Source of the DNA: CAYUEN01 sp964443745
GTDB lineage: Bacteria > Campylobacterota > Campylobacteria > Campylobacterales > QNZT01
Assembly (NCBI GenBank): GCA_964443745.1
Contig: CAYUEN010000015.1
Location: 1 to 45,830 of the forward strand
Direction of reading: 5' to 3'
Length of the DNA stretch: 45,830 nt
The first letter of the stretch is position 1. Each line of letters starts with the position of its first letter. A program made the translations under genes and the position numbers. The notes beneath the pieces are model-generated. The model saw only the letters and a program-made list of their open reading frames with translations, was not told where the DNA came from and searched no databases. Shown here one piece after another: positions 1 through 7,744 of the stretch.

Positions 1-306
1 GCGCATCGCAAAGTGCTCCTGTGTACGGGGGATCTTGGATTTTCAGCCGCCAAAACGATCGACCTGGAGGTGTGGCTGCCGGGCCAAAACCGCTTCCGCG
101 AAATCAGCTCGATCTCCAACACGCGCGATTTCCAGGCCAGACGCGCGAAAATCCGCTTTCGCGACGAAAAGAAAAACCGGCTCGTACACACCCTCAACGG
201 CTCTTCGCTCGCGGTGGGACGGTGCCTGATCGCGATCATGGAAAACTACCAGCGCGAAGACGGCTCGATCGGGATCCCGGAGGTCCTGACGCCCTATATG
301 AGATGA
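1..306 (+). CDS. serS: Seryl-tRNA synthetase, C-terminal part (cut by window edge)
   Basis: This is the last ~100 residues of a class II seryl-tRNA synthetase, the cytoplasmic enzyme that charges tRNA-Ser. The open frame runs in from the left edge without a start. It contains the SerRS motif 2/3 context: the stretch around GDLGFSAAKTIDLEVWLP, then EISSISNTRDFQARR, and finally the motif 3 region LNGSSLAVGRCLIAIMENYQ with its class II arginine. The ending IGIPEVLTPYM is typical of the family. The stop is at 304-306 and the next gene starts 11 bases later, so the two are probably co-transcribed. Confidence 0.95.
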   Translation, partial: AHRKVLLCTGDLGFSAAKTIDLEVWLPGQNRFREISSISNTRDFQARRAKIRFRDEKKNRLVHTLNGSSLAVGRCLIAIMENYQREDGSIGIPEVLTPYMR

Positions 307-317
307 GAGGATAAAAG

Positions 318-2642
318 ATGGCGGATGACGAGATCGTCATACTCGACGAAGAGGATCTGGAGGAGTCCGCCGGAGAGGGGCAACTGCTCGAAGAGGAGAG
401 CGGTTCGTCGGAGAAGACTTCCTCGCGTCCGAAAAAGCTCCTCTATCTCGTCGTCGCGCTACTGGTAGTACTGATTTTTCTGGGGTCGGCGCTGGCATAT
501 CTGTACTACCAGAAAAAAGTACGCGAACGACTCGCGAAAACGGATGTCAACACTTCACAAATCATCGAAAAACTGAGAGAACGCCCCAAAGCCGGCGCGG
601 AAAAACGCAGCAAAGTACAGAAGCTGCTGCAGGAAGCGAAAAAACTCTACGAAGAAGGCAAATCCAAAGAGGCGCTCGCCATCTACCGCGAAATCGCACA
701 CTACAACAAAGCGCTCTCCTTTTACAACATCGGTGTCGCCAACCTCAAGGAACACCGTTTCGAAAAGGCGATCGAAGCCTTCAGCCAAGCGATGCAGAGC
801 GACCGGCTCAAATGCGAAAGCGCGCTCAACTCCGCGATCGCCGCCTATGCACTGAATGACCGTAAACGGTTTCGGAGATTTCTCGATATCGCGTGGAAAT
901 ACCTCCCTCTCAAATACAACACTCCCCTCTACAGCTACCTGCGCGCACTGATACACTACTATCGTAACGAATATCCCGAAACACTGCTGACGCTCAACCA
1001 CCCCACTTCCGACTACTATGCGACGCGACGTAGGCTCATCTTGGCCAAACTCTACGCCGCCCTACAAAACGACAAAGCCGCGATAGACGTACTCGAGGAA
1101 CTTCCGGAGGAGCAAAACGCCTTGGCGCTGGGGCTGCTGCACGCGCGAACGGGAGAGTACGACGTCGCCGCCAAACACCTCAGCACCGCTCTCAAAGGGC
1201 CGCAAAGCGAAAAAGCCGCGATGGCGCTGACACTGGTGAATATGAAACAGGGGCTTTTCGAAGACGCCTCCACCAACTTGAAAAACCTGCTCAAATCCGC
1301 CAAAACCGACCCCGCCACCCTCTATCCGATCCGGGCCCATCTAAGAGAAGCGCTTTTCGATCCCGTGGTCGCGCAGCGTGAGTTCGCCAGTCGGCTCTTT
1401 TCCGATCCGCAGACGCGCTACGGGCTTCTCTTTTACTACGCCCCCTACAGACTCTTCGATGCGGGCCAGACACTCGACCAGATCAAAAAAGGCGCGCGTC
1501 AGCTCACCATCGACGAAACCACCCCCGCGATGCAAAATCTGCAAAGAGGCGAAAAGATCTCCCGTATCAACCTCGCGATCACCGAAGCGATCGAAAAAGC
1601 GAACGCTCACAGACTCTACGAAGCCAACGAAATCTTCAAAAAGCACCTCTCCCTCTTTCCCCACCACTCGGTGCTCCATTACGATCTAGCACTCAGTTAT
1701 GCCCGGCTTTTCGACTTCGCGGCCGCTTTCAAACACTTCCAGAAGAGTTACGCCCTCGATCCCAACAACCATATGGCGGCGGTTTTCACTCTCTATTGCG
1801 CGAAGCTGCTACACAAAGAGCTGCCGGAAAAATTCGTCGAGAGGCTCAAAACGGATATCTTCTCGCGTCCTCCTTCCCATCTGCAAAAACGGCTGGGTGC
1901 GATGCTGAAGGTCGCGGACGAAGATGTGGAAATCTCTCTCAACGAGGTGGCCAAGGCCCCGCAAAGCGACGATTTCGACAGGGTACTCGCCCTGCTGATC
2001 GCACAGAAGGAGAAAAATGCCGCCGACTATTTCGCGATGGCACGCCACCTCTACCGCGAACATCCCGAAAGTATCCTCGCGAACATCCTCTATCTCGACG
2101 CCAAATACGGCAAAGAGGATATCAAGACCTACGCCCACCGGATCCAGCAGACATTTACCACGAAAAAGCTCGATTTCACCCCCCTCTTCTACGGTGGCGC
2201 GGTGGTGCGAGAACTCTTCGTGAACATCCTCAACATCGCCGGAATCACCCGCTACGGCAAAAAGCTCCTGCAAAAGCGGATGCAGACGACCGACTACCAT
2301 CCGGTGGCCGCACTCCAGACACTCGCCTATCTGGATATATACACACGCGATTTCGAAGAGGCGTACCAGACCTACAACACCCTCATCGACAGCTACAAAC
2401 AATCCGACACCCATACGCTCTTTCTCGCCTCCGTCGCCTCGATCGGATCCGGCCACAACGCCAACGCGATCGCGCTGATGGAGCTGGCCAAACTGACCGA
2501 ACCCTCCAATATGGAAAGCCGGTTCGCACTGGGGATCCTCTATCATGAAGCGAAAAACCTCGAGGCCGCCGCGATCCAGTATCACAAAATCGGAAACAGC
2601 GGCTTCAAATCCCACTTTTTCGACTACTCTTTGGTACCTTGA
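318..2642 (+). CDS. Membrane-anchored TPR-repeat protein
   Basis: A 774-aa protein with an acidic cytoplasmic N-terminus (residues 1-35), one hydrophobic helix (about 41-63) and a long helical region that should lie outside the cytoplasm. Repeats with TPR spacing are visible from about residue 100 (for example KALSFYNIGVANLKEHRFEKAIEAFSQA, split here only by eye) and again near 430-480 and 650-760. TPR domains act as protein-protein scaffolds; the partner is unknown. The ATG at 318 follows a GAGG ribosome binding site. The gene lies 11 bases after serS. Nothing in it suggests an enzyme. Tetratricopeptide proteins of this size next to serS occur in other Campylobacterota, from memory. Confidence 0.8.
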   Translation: MADDEIVILDEEDLEESAGEGQLLEEESGSSEKTSSRPKKLLYLVVALLVVLIFLGSALAYLYYQKKVRERLAKTDVNTSQIIEKLRERPKAGAEKRSKVQKLLQEAKKLYEEGKSKEALAIYREIAHYNKALSFYNIGVANLKEHRFEKAIEAFSQAMQSDRLKCESALNSAIAAYALNDRKRFRRFLDIAWKYLPLKYNTPLYSYLRALIHYYRNEYPETLLTLNHPTSDYYATRRRLILAKLYAALQNDKAAIDVLEELPEEQNALALGLLHARTGEYDVAAKHLSTALKGPQSEKAAMALTLVNMKQGLFEDASTNLKNLLKSAKTDPATLYPIRAHLREALFDPVVAQREFASRLFSDPQTRYGLLFYYAPYRLFDAGQTLDQIKKGARQLTIDETTPAMQNLQRGEKISRINLAITEAIEKANAHRLYEANEIFKKHLSLFPHHSVLHYDLALSYARLFDFAAAFKHFQKSYALDPNNHMAAVFTLYCAKLLHKELPEKFVERLKTDIFSRPPSHLQKRLGAMLKVADEDVEISLNEVAKAPQSDDFDRVLALLIAQKEKNAADYFAMARHLYREHPESILANILYLDAKYGKEDIKTYAHRIQQTFTTKKLDFTPLFYGGAVVRELFVNILNIAGITRYGKKLLQKRMQTTDYHPVAALQTLAYLDIYTRDFEEAYQTYNTLIDSYKQSDTHTLFLASVASIGSGHNANAIALMELAKLTEPSNMESRFALGILYHEAKNLEAAAIQYHKIGNSGFKSHFFDYSLVP

Positions 2643-2762
2643 ACCCTCCCGTCAAAGCCTTAAGGCAGCATGAACCCTGCTAGATAGTGTGAAAAATAAT
2701 TTTTATTTTGCAAGATTTTTGTTACTATCTTGTATCAATCGTAACCTTCCCAAGGAGATCTC

Positions 2763-3755
2763 ATGACAAGACGTCAGTGGATGTGGCTCTGGATATGGCT
2801 CTTGCTTTTTTTTATCGTGTTTTGCGTATGGCTGAAGCTCCAGTCGATACAGCCGCAGACACAGCCACGACCGCAGACACAAGCGCAAACCGCCACAGCT
2901 CCGGCGGCAGCTGTAGCACCGCTTCATGAAAAGGAGACGACTCCACCCCCTGCGCCGACGCCGGCACCGCCCGCCAAAATGGACGAATCTTTCCAAATCG
3001 CCAAAAAGGGCGAACATGTGACGATCTCCGGCCACTTCAGTTCCGAAGAGGTGGTCAGGAAGCTGGTCGCCACACTCGAAAAAGAGAACAAAAGCATCGA
3101 GCGAGGCGAGATCGTGATCGACGCCAATCTCTCCCACAAACCGTGGGATGCGGCGTTTGCGGAGCTGAGCGAACCTTTTTCCAGATCTTTTACGGAGGGG
3201 ACGATCCGCTATCATGACGCGACACTGAAAATCGAGGGGACAGCCCGGCGCAAAAGTGCGAAAGCGCTGGTGGAGATCTCTCTGGAGAAGTTGAAAAAGG
3301 CGGGAATCTCGGTCGAAGAGGAAGTCGAAGTCCAAACACCCAAAAAGATCACCCCGCCCAAACCGGTCGACCATATGGCGCAGCGCAAAAAGATGCAGCA
3401 GGAACTCGACGCGCTGCTGCGAACGAAGAGGGTCACCTTCGTCACCGGCAAATCGAGACTCGACGCCTCCGGGAAAAGAGTGCTCGACGAAGTGGCACGA
3501 ATCCTGAAAAGATATCCGGATATCGCGATCGAGATCGGCGGCCATACCGATTCGGACGGCGATGCGAAAATGAATCTGGTCCTCAGTCGCAAGCGAGCAC
3601 AGAGCGTGAAGAGGTACCTCGTCCAAAAAGGAATCCAACCCAAGCGGCTCAAAGCGGTGGGATACGGTGAAAGCAGGCCTCTGGTCAAAAACGACACCCC
3701 CAGACACAAACAGATGAACCGTCGTGTCGAATTCAAAATCATAGGAGAGAAGTAA
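2763..3755 (+). CDS. OmpA-family protein with N-terminal membrane anchor
   Basis: A 330-aa protein. Residues 8-27 form a hydrophobic anchor or uncleaved signal, followed by a Gln/Thr/Pro/Ala-rich linker (about 28-75). The middle part (about 78-180) has two similar alpha/beta stretches and may be BON-like; this is a guess. The C-terminus (about 215-328) is an OmpA C-terminal domain that binds peptidoglycan: FVTGKSRLDASGKRVLDEVA, GGHTDSDGD, LSRKRAQSVKRYL, GYGESRPL and NRRVEF all fit. The start has a strong AAGGAG site. The protein probably ties the inner membrane to the cell wall. Its stop overlaps the next start by one base (TAATG), so the two are coupled. Confidence 0.85.
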   Translation: MTRRQWMWLWIWLLLFFIVFCVWLKLQSIQPQTQPRPQTQAQTATAPAAAVAPLHEKETTPPPAPTPAPPAKMDESFQIAKKGEHVTISGHFSSEEVVRKLVATLEKENKSIERGEIVIDANLSHKPWDAAFAELSEPFSRSFTEGTIRYHDATLKIEGTARRKSAKALVEISLEKLKKAGISVEEEVEVQTPKKITPPKPVDHMAQRKKMQQELDALLRTKRVTFVTGKSRLDASGKRVLDEVARILKRYPDIAIEIGGHTDSDGDAKMNLVLSRKRAQSVKRYLVQKGIQPKRLKAVGYGESRPLVKNDTPRHKQMNRRVEFKIIGEK

Positions 3756-4300
3756 TGTTGGAACTGGCAATGCAAATGGTATTGTGTCTCTTGATCGCCG
3801 CCATTCTGGGCGGTATCATCGGGTTTTTGCTCGGACGCATCGGCAAGTGCGAAGAGCGCTCTTCCGAGCTCAAAGAGGAGGATCTGAGCGCATACGCCAA
3901 ATCCCAACCGGCCGCGCCCGTCGTCCAGAAGGCGGTCTCCACCCCCGAACCGAAAGAGCAAGAGGAGCAGTCTGCGAAGAAGAAACACCCCGGTATCAAG
4001 CCTCTTAGCCTCGACGCTCCCCGAAACGGCATCCCCGACGACCTCAAGGAGATCAGCGGTATCGGTCTGAAGATCGAAGAGGCGCTCAACAGTCTGGGCA
4101 TCTACCATTTCGATCAGATCGCCAACTGGACACAGGACAATATCAGCTGGATCGACGACTACCTCGCTTTCAAAGGGCGAGTCAACAGGGAGGACTGGGT
4201 CTCCCAGGCCAAACTCCTCGCCGCGGGCGGTTCCACAGAATTCAGCCGAAAAGTGAAAAAAGGGGAGATCGACCGATACAACAAAGAGAAAAAATCGTAA
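3755..4300 (+). CDS. Membrane-anchored helix-hairpin-helix domain protein
   Basis: A 181-aa protein. Residues 5-28 form a Gly-rich transmembrane helix (IAAILGGIIGFLLGRIG). A charged, Pro-containing linker follows. About residues 90-160 match the short helix-hairpin-helix domain often labelled flap-endonuclease-1-like 5' DNA nuclease: DDLKEISGIGLKIEEALNSL, then YHFDQIANW, IDDYLAFKGRV and WVSQAKLLA. In other bacteria this domain is found at the end of ribosomal protein L21 and of NADH dehydrogenase subunits, and its real activity is uncertain. I see no nuclease active site. Translation starts on the stop codon of the OmpA-family gene upstream. Confidence 0.75.
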   Translation: MLELAMQMVLCLLIAAILGGIIGFLLGRIGKCEERSSELKEEDLSAYAKSQPAAPVVQKAVSTPEPKEQEEQSAKKKHPGIKPLSLDAPRNGIPDDLKEISGIGLKIEEALNSLGIYHFDQIANWTQDNISWIDDYLAFKGRVNREDWVSQAKLLAAGGSTEFSRKVKKGEIDRYNKEKKS

Positions 4301-4315
4301 AATATCATATTATGG

Positions 4316-4357
4316 TTCGCAGCGGGCTACGCGCCCGCATACCCCGTAGGATGCGAA
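4316..4357 (+). repeat. Nested inverted repeat between genes
   Basis: An outer arm TTCGCA (4316-4321) pairs with TGCGAA (4352-4357). An inner GC-rich hairpin, GCGGGC (4322-4327) and GCCCGC (4333-4338) with a 5-base loop, sits directly inside. It looks like a REP-like extragenic palindrome. There is no T-run after it, so it is not an obvious terminator. Only one copy was noticed in this window. Confidence 0.5.
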
Positions 4358-4427
4358 GCGAATTTGCGGCCGATTCACCTCCCCCTCTCCGTTCGATTGT
4401 TTCATCTCTATCACAAAAGGAAAAAAC

Positions 4428-5222
4428 TTGATCTGTATCTTCGACTGCGAAACGATTCCCGATACCGCTCTGATCGAAAAGACGTTCGGCCTGCAAGGCG
4501 AACCCGAAGCGATCTCGCTGGAAGCGATGGGGCTGCATGAAGCCAAAAGCGGAACCACTTTTCTGCCGCTGCCCTACCACCGGGTCGTGGCGATCTCCGC
4601 CGTGATCGCCAACAACTTCGGTGTCTTCGAAAAAGTCAGCTCCATCGGAGGCGAAAGCGAGGAGGAGATGATCGCGAACTTTTTGCAGTTCATCGATCGC
4701 AAAAACCCAAAACTCGTCAGTTTCAACGGCCGGAATTTCGATATGCCGATGCTGATGATCCGCGCGATGAAATACAACCTCTCCTGCCCCGCCTACTTCG
4801 AAAAAGAGAACCAGATGCTCAACAAAAGCAAATGGGACAACTACCGCTATCGCTACAGCGACCGTTTTCATGTCGACTTGATGGACCATATCGCGGAATT
4901 CGGTGCGGCGCGGGGACTCAACCTCGACACTCTTTGCGCTATGTTGGATCTGCCCGGAAAATACGACGTCAGCGGCGACCAGGTGATGTCGCTTTTCTAC
5001 CGTGAGGAGTTGGAGAAAATTCGCGAATATTGCGAAAGCGACGTTTTGAACACCTACTGGCTCTATCTCAAATACGAGCTGCTGAAAGGCAATATGTTGT
5101 TGGAAGACTATTTACAAAATTTGGATATCATGCGCGGGAAACTGGGAAAACAGAAATCCTACACGGCTGTTTTCACCGAACATATCGAAAAAGAGATAGG
5201 ACGCTATGATCGCAATCGTTGA
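4428..5222 (+). CDS. Predicted 3'-5' exonuclease related to the PolB proofreading domain
   Basis: A 264-aa DEDD-family protein. Exo I is IFDCETIPD at residues 3-11, Exo II is the SFNGRNFDMPML stretch near residue 103, and Exo III is YCESDVLNTYWL near residue 203, with the Y-x3-D spacing of the DEDDy subclass. There is no polymerase domain, so this is the stand-alone PolB-like exonuclease family. It probably degrades single-stranded DNA or RNA from the 3' end in the cytoplasm; its cellular role is not settled. The start is a TTG with an AAAGGA site 7 bases upstream. The 3' end overlaps hisH by 17 bases, which suggests coupling. Confidence 0.8.
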   Translation: MICIFDCETIPDTALIEKTFGLQGEPEAISLEAMGLHEAKSGTTFLPLPYHRVVAISAVIANNFGVFEKVSSIGGESEEEMIANFLQFIDRKNPKLVSFNGRNFDMPMLMIRAMKYNLSCPAYFEKENQMLNKSKWDNYRYRYSDRFHVDLMDHIAEFGAARGLNLDTLCAMLDLPGKYDVSGDQVMSLFYREELEKIREYCESDVLNTYWLYLKYELLKGNMLLEDYLQNLDIMRGKLGKQKSYTAVFTEHIEKEIGRYDRNR

Positions 5223-5820
5223 TTACAATATGGGAAATCTCCGCAGTGTCGCCAACGCCCTTGAGAAGATCGGAGCCGGAGCGGAAATCGTGAAGGAGAG
5301 CGAGCGAATCGCCGACTACGACAAGCTGATACTACCCGGTGTGGGGGCGTTCGGGGATGCGATGGCGCACCTGCGCGCTTCGGGGATGGACGAAGCGATC
5401 AAGGCGTTCGCCGAAAGCGGCAAACCGATGCTGGGAATCTGCCTGGGTATGCAACTGCTGCTCGAATCGAGCGAGGAGTTCGGTTTTCATGAAGGGCTGG
5501 GGCTGATTCCCGGAAGCGTGAAGCGTTTCGAGCGGGAGAGGTTCGAAACACCCCACAAAATACCGCAGATGGGGTGGAACGAACTCTTCGTCACGAAAGA
5601 GACGCCGCTGTTTTCAGGATTGCCGGCGGCATTTTATCTCTATTTCGTACACAGCTATCATGCCGATACGGACGACCGCTTTATCGTCGGGAAGACGATC
5701 TACGGGTATGAATTTCCCAGCGCGATACAAAAAGAGAATATCTACGGATTGCAACCGCATCCCGAAAAATCACACAAAAACGGACTCGCGATCCTCAAAA
5801 ACTTCACGGAGCTGACATGA
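5206..5820 (+). CDS. hisH: Imidazole glycerol phosphate synthase, glutaminase subunit HisH
   Basis: A 204-aa class I glutamine amidotransferase that supplies ammonia to HisF in histidine biosynthesis. The nucleophile is Cys79 in GICLGMQ. His185 and Glu187 in the PHPEKS motif complete the triad. The N-terminus IAIVDYNMGNLRSV and the oxyanion region LPGVGAFGDAM (from residue 43) are characteristic of HisH rather than other amidotransferases. hisH starts inside the exonuclease gene and overlaps hisA by ATGA, so the three are translated as a unit. hisF is not in this window. Confidence 0.97.
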   Translation: MIAIVDYNMGNLRSVANALEKIGAGAEIVKESERIADYDKLILPGVGAFGDAMAHLRASGMDEAIKAFAESGKPMLGICLGMQLLLESSEEFGFHEGLGLIPGSVKRFERERFETPHKIPQMGWNELFVTKETPLFSGLPAAFYLYFVHSYHADTDDRFIVGKTIYGYEFPSAIQKENIYGLQPHPEKSHKNGLAILKNFTELT

Positions 5821-6533
5821 TGGATATCCTACCGGCGATAGATCTCAAAGACGGCAAAGCGGTACGCCTCACGAAAGGGCTGATGCAAAGCGCCAAAATC
5901 TACAGCGACGAGCCGTGGCAACTGGCCAAACGTTTCGAGGAGATGGGCGCAAAATGGCTTCATCTTGTCGATCTCAACGGCGCGTTCGCGGGTGAGCCGA
6001 AAAATCTGGAACAGATTAAAAAAATTCGGCGAATGTGCGATATAGAGATAGAACTTGGCGGGGGGATCCGAGACGAAGAGACGATCAGACGGTATGTCGA
6101 TATCGGAATCGATCGGATCATCCTGGGTTCGGTGGCGCTTAAAAACGCCGATTTCGTCAAAGAGGTGAGCGAAAAATACCGTATCGCCGTCGGTATCGAC
6201 GCGATCGACGGATATGTCGCCGTCGAAGGGTGGGCGGAGAAGTCGACGATGAAAGCGACCGATCTGGCCCGGAAATTCGCCGACGCGGGTGTAGAGGCGA
6301 TCATCTGCACCGATGTGGGCAGAGACGGGACACTCGGCGGCGTCAATGTCGATTTCACCCTACAGATCGCCAGAGCCGGCGGCCTGGACACGATAGCCAG
6401 CGGGGGTGTGAGGGATATCCGGGATATCGCCGCACTCAAAGAGACGGGTGAAATCGCCGGCGTAATCGTCGGAAAAGCCTTTTACGAAGGTACCCTCGAT
6501 CTTGAAGAAGCCTTCAGGATCGCAGCAGAGTGA
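5817..6533 (+). CDS. hisA: Phosphoribosylformimino-5-aminoimidazole carboxamide ribotide isomerase HisA
   Basis: A 238-aa TIM barrel that catalyses the Amadori rearrangement of ProFAR to PRFAR in histidine synthesis, the step before HisH/HisF. The catalytic aspartates fit Asp9 (ILPAIDLKDGKAVRL) and Asp128 (VGIDAIDG). Phosphate-binding glycines are visible in ELGGGIRDEETI (79-90) and ASGGVRDIRDI (about 200). TDVGRDGTLGGVN (165-177) is a HisA signature. The start ATG overlaps the hisH stop. Length is normal for the family. Confidence 0.97.
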   Translation: MMDILPAIDLKDGKAVRLTKGLMQSAKIYSDEPWQLAKRFEEMGAKWLHLVDLNGAFAGEPKNLEQIKKIRRMCDIEIELGGGIRDEETIRRYVDIGIDRIILGSVALKNADFVKEVSEKYRIAVGIDAIDGYVAVEGWAEKSTMKATDLARKFADAGVEAIICTDVGRDGTLGGVNVDFTLQIARAGGLDTIASGGVRDIRDIAALKETGEIAGVIVGKAFYEGTLDLEEAFRIAAE

Positions 6534-6562
6534 TAGAAAAAAGCAGTCAATAAAGGAAGAGA

Positions 6563-6925
6563 ATGAAGTTTTTAGTGGTAGACGACAGTTCGACAATGAG
6601 AAGAATCATCAAAAATACACTGGGGAGGCTGGGGCACAAAGATATCCTGGAAGCCGAAGACGGCGCGCAGGCGTGGAAAATCCTCAGTGAAAACCCCGAT
6701 ATCAATATCCTGGTCACCGACTGGAACATGCCGGAGATGAACGGACTCGAACTGGTCAAAAAGGTGCGCGCCGACTCCAAATACGAAGATATGCCGATCA
6801 TCATGGTCACGACCGAAGGCGGAAAGGCGGAGGTGATCACCGCACTCAAAGCGGGTGTGAACAACTACATCGTCAAACCCTTCACACCACAGGTACTCCA
6901 GGAAAAACTGGAAGCGGTTCTCTGA
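6563..6925 (+). CDS. cheY: Chemotaxis response regulator CheY
   Basis: A 120-aa single-domain receiver. The phosphorylation site is Asp53 (VTDWNMPEMNG), with the acidic pocket Asp7/Asp8, Thr83 and Lys105 in the VKPF motif. There is no output domain. The sequence closely follows CheY proteins that bind the flagellar switch protein FliM, so it should convey chemoreceptor signals to the motor. flhA elsewhere in the window supports a flagellated cell. An AAGGAAGAG site precedes the ATG. It lies 29 bases after hisA and I see no promoter of its own. Confidence 0.93.
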   Translation: MKFLVVDDSSTMRRIIKNTLGRLGHKDILEAEDGAQAWKILSENPDINILVTDWNMPEMNGLELVKKVRADSKYEDMPIIMVTTEGGKAEVITALKAGVNNYIVKPFTPQVLQEKLEAVL

Positions 6926-6934
6926 TCCTCCTGT

Positions 6935-7744
6935 ATGCAGAACCACTATTATGAACTGACCGTCACCCCCGATTCCCATCCCGAAATTTTCGAAGAGCTG
7001 CTGCTGGAGCTGACCCAAAACGCGATAGAGGAGCGCTCCGGCAGCCTCATCGCACGCTCCGAAACCCCTCTTGACGATATTCGCTGGGCGGTCGAGACCT
7101 TCGCCCAAAAAGCCGCAATACCCGTCAAAACCGTCATAATAAAGAGAGAGAACGTCGACTGGATAGAGCGATACAAACATTCGATCCGTCCGATCGAAGT
7201 GGGCACCTTCTATGTCCGCCCCGAGTGGGAAAAACCAAAATCAGGCAAAACCGATATCATCATCAATCCCGCCCTCGCCTTCGGCTCGGGCCATCACGAG
7301 ACGACTTACAGCTGTCTGAGGGCGATCGCGAAGTTTGTGAAAAAAGGGGATCGGGTACTGGATGTGGGATGCGGCAGCGGCATCCTCTCGATCGCCGCCG
7401 CCAAGCTAGGGGCGATCGTCGATCTGTGCGATACCGACGAGATCGCGATCGAAAGTGCGAAAGAGAATTTCAAACTCAACAAAACATCCTTTCGTGAAAG
7501 CTGGATCGGCTCCGCCGCGGATGCGAAGCGAACCTACGACATCGTGATCGCCAATATCATCGCGGACGTAATCCTGATGATCCGGCGCGATCTGCAAAAA
7601 GCGGTCAAACCGGGCGGACTTCTGATCCTGTCAGGGATAATTGATAAATATTTTACTAAAATCGAAGAGAAATTCAGCGATTACGAAACCGTTGAAAATA
7701 TCAAAAGAGAGGAGTGGCACACCTTCGTGCTGAGAAAGAGATAA
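6935..7744 (+). CDS. prmA: Ribosomal protein L11 methyltransferase PrmA
   Basis: A 269-aa SAM-dependent methyltransferase that trimethylates ribosomal protein L11. Motif I is VLDVGCGSGILSIAA (141-155). The family signature NPALAFGSGHHETT sits at 111-124, and IVIANIIADVIL (about 203-214) is motif IV. The N-terminal ~90 residues form the substrate-recognition domain. The ATG at 6935 lies 9 bases after the cheY stop. Its ribosome binding site is poor, so translation may depend on cheY. The stop directly abuts the ftsH ATG. Confidence 0.95.
   Translation: MQNHYYELTVTPDSHPEIFEELLLELTQNAIEERSGSLIARSETPLDDIRWAVETFAQKAAIPVKTVIIKRENVDWIERYKHSIRPIEVGTFYVRPEWEKPKSGKTDIIINPALAFGSGHHETTYSCLRAIAKFVKKGDRVLDVGCGSGILSIAAAKLGAIVDLCDTDEIAIESAKENFKLNKTSFRESWIGSAADAKRTYDIVIANIIADVILMIRRDLQKAVKPGGLLILSGIIDKYFTKIEEKFSDYETVENIKREEWHTFVLRKR

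Noticed and set aside
2640..2700. Repeated TGAACCCT and the palindrome GCCTTAAGGC after the TPR gene, as a terminator
   Set aside because: The stems are short and without a T-run; they do not make a convincing terminator or repeat family.
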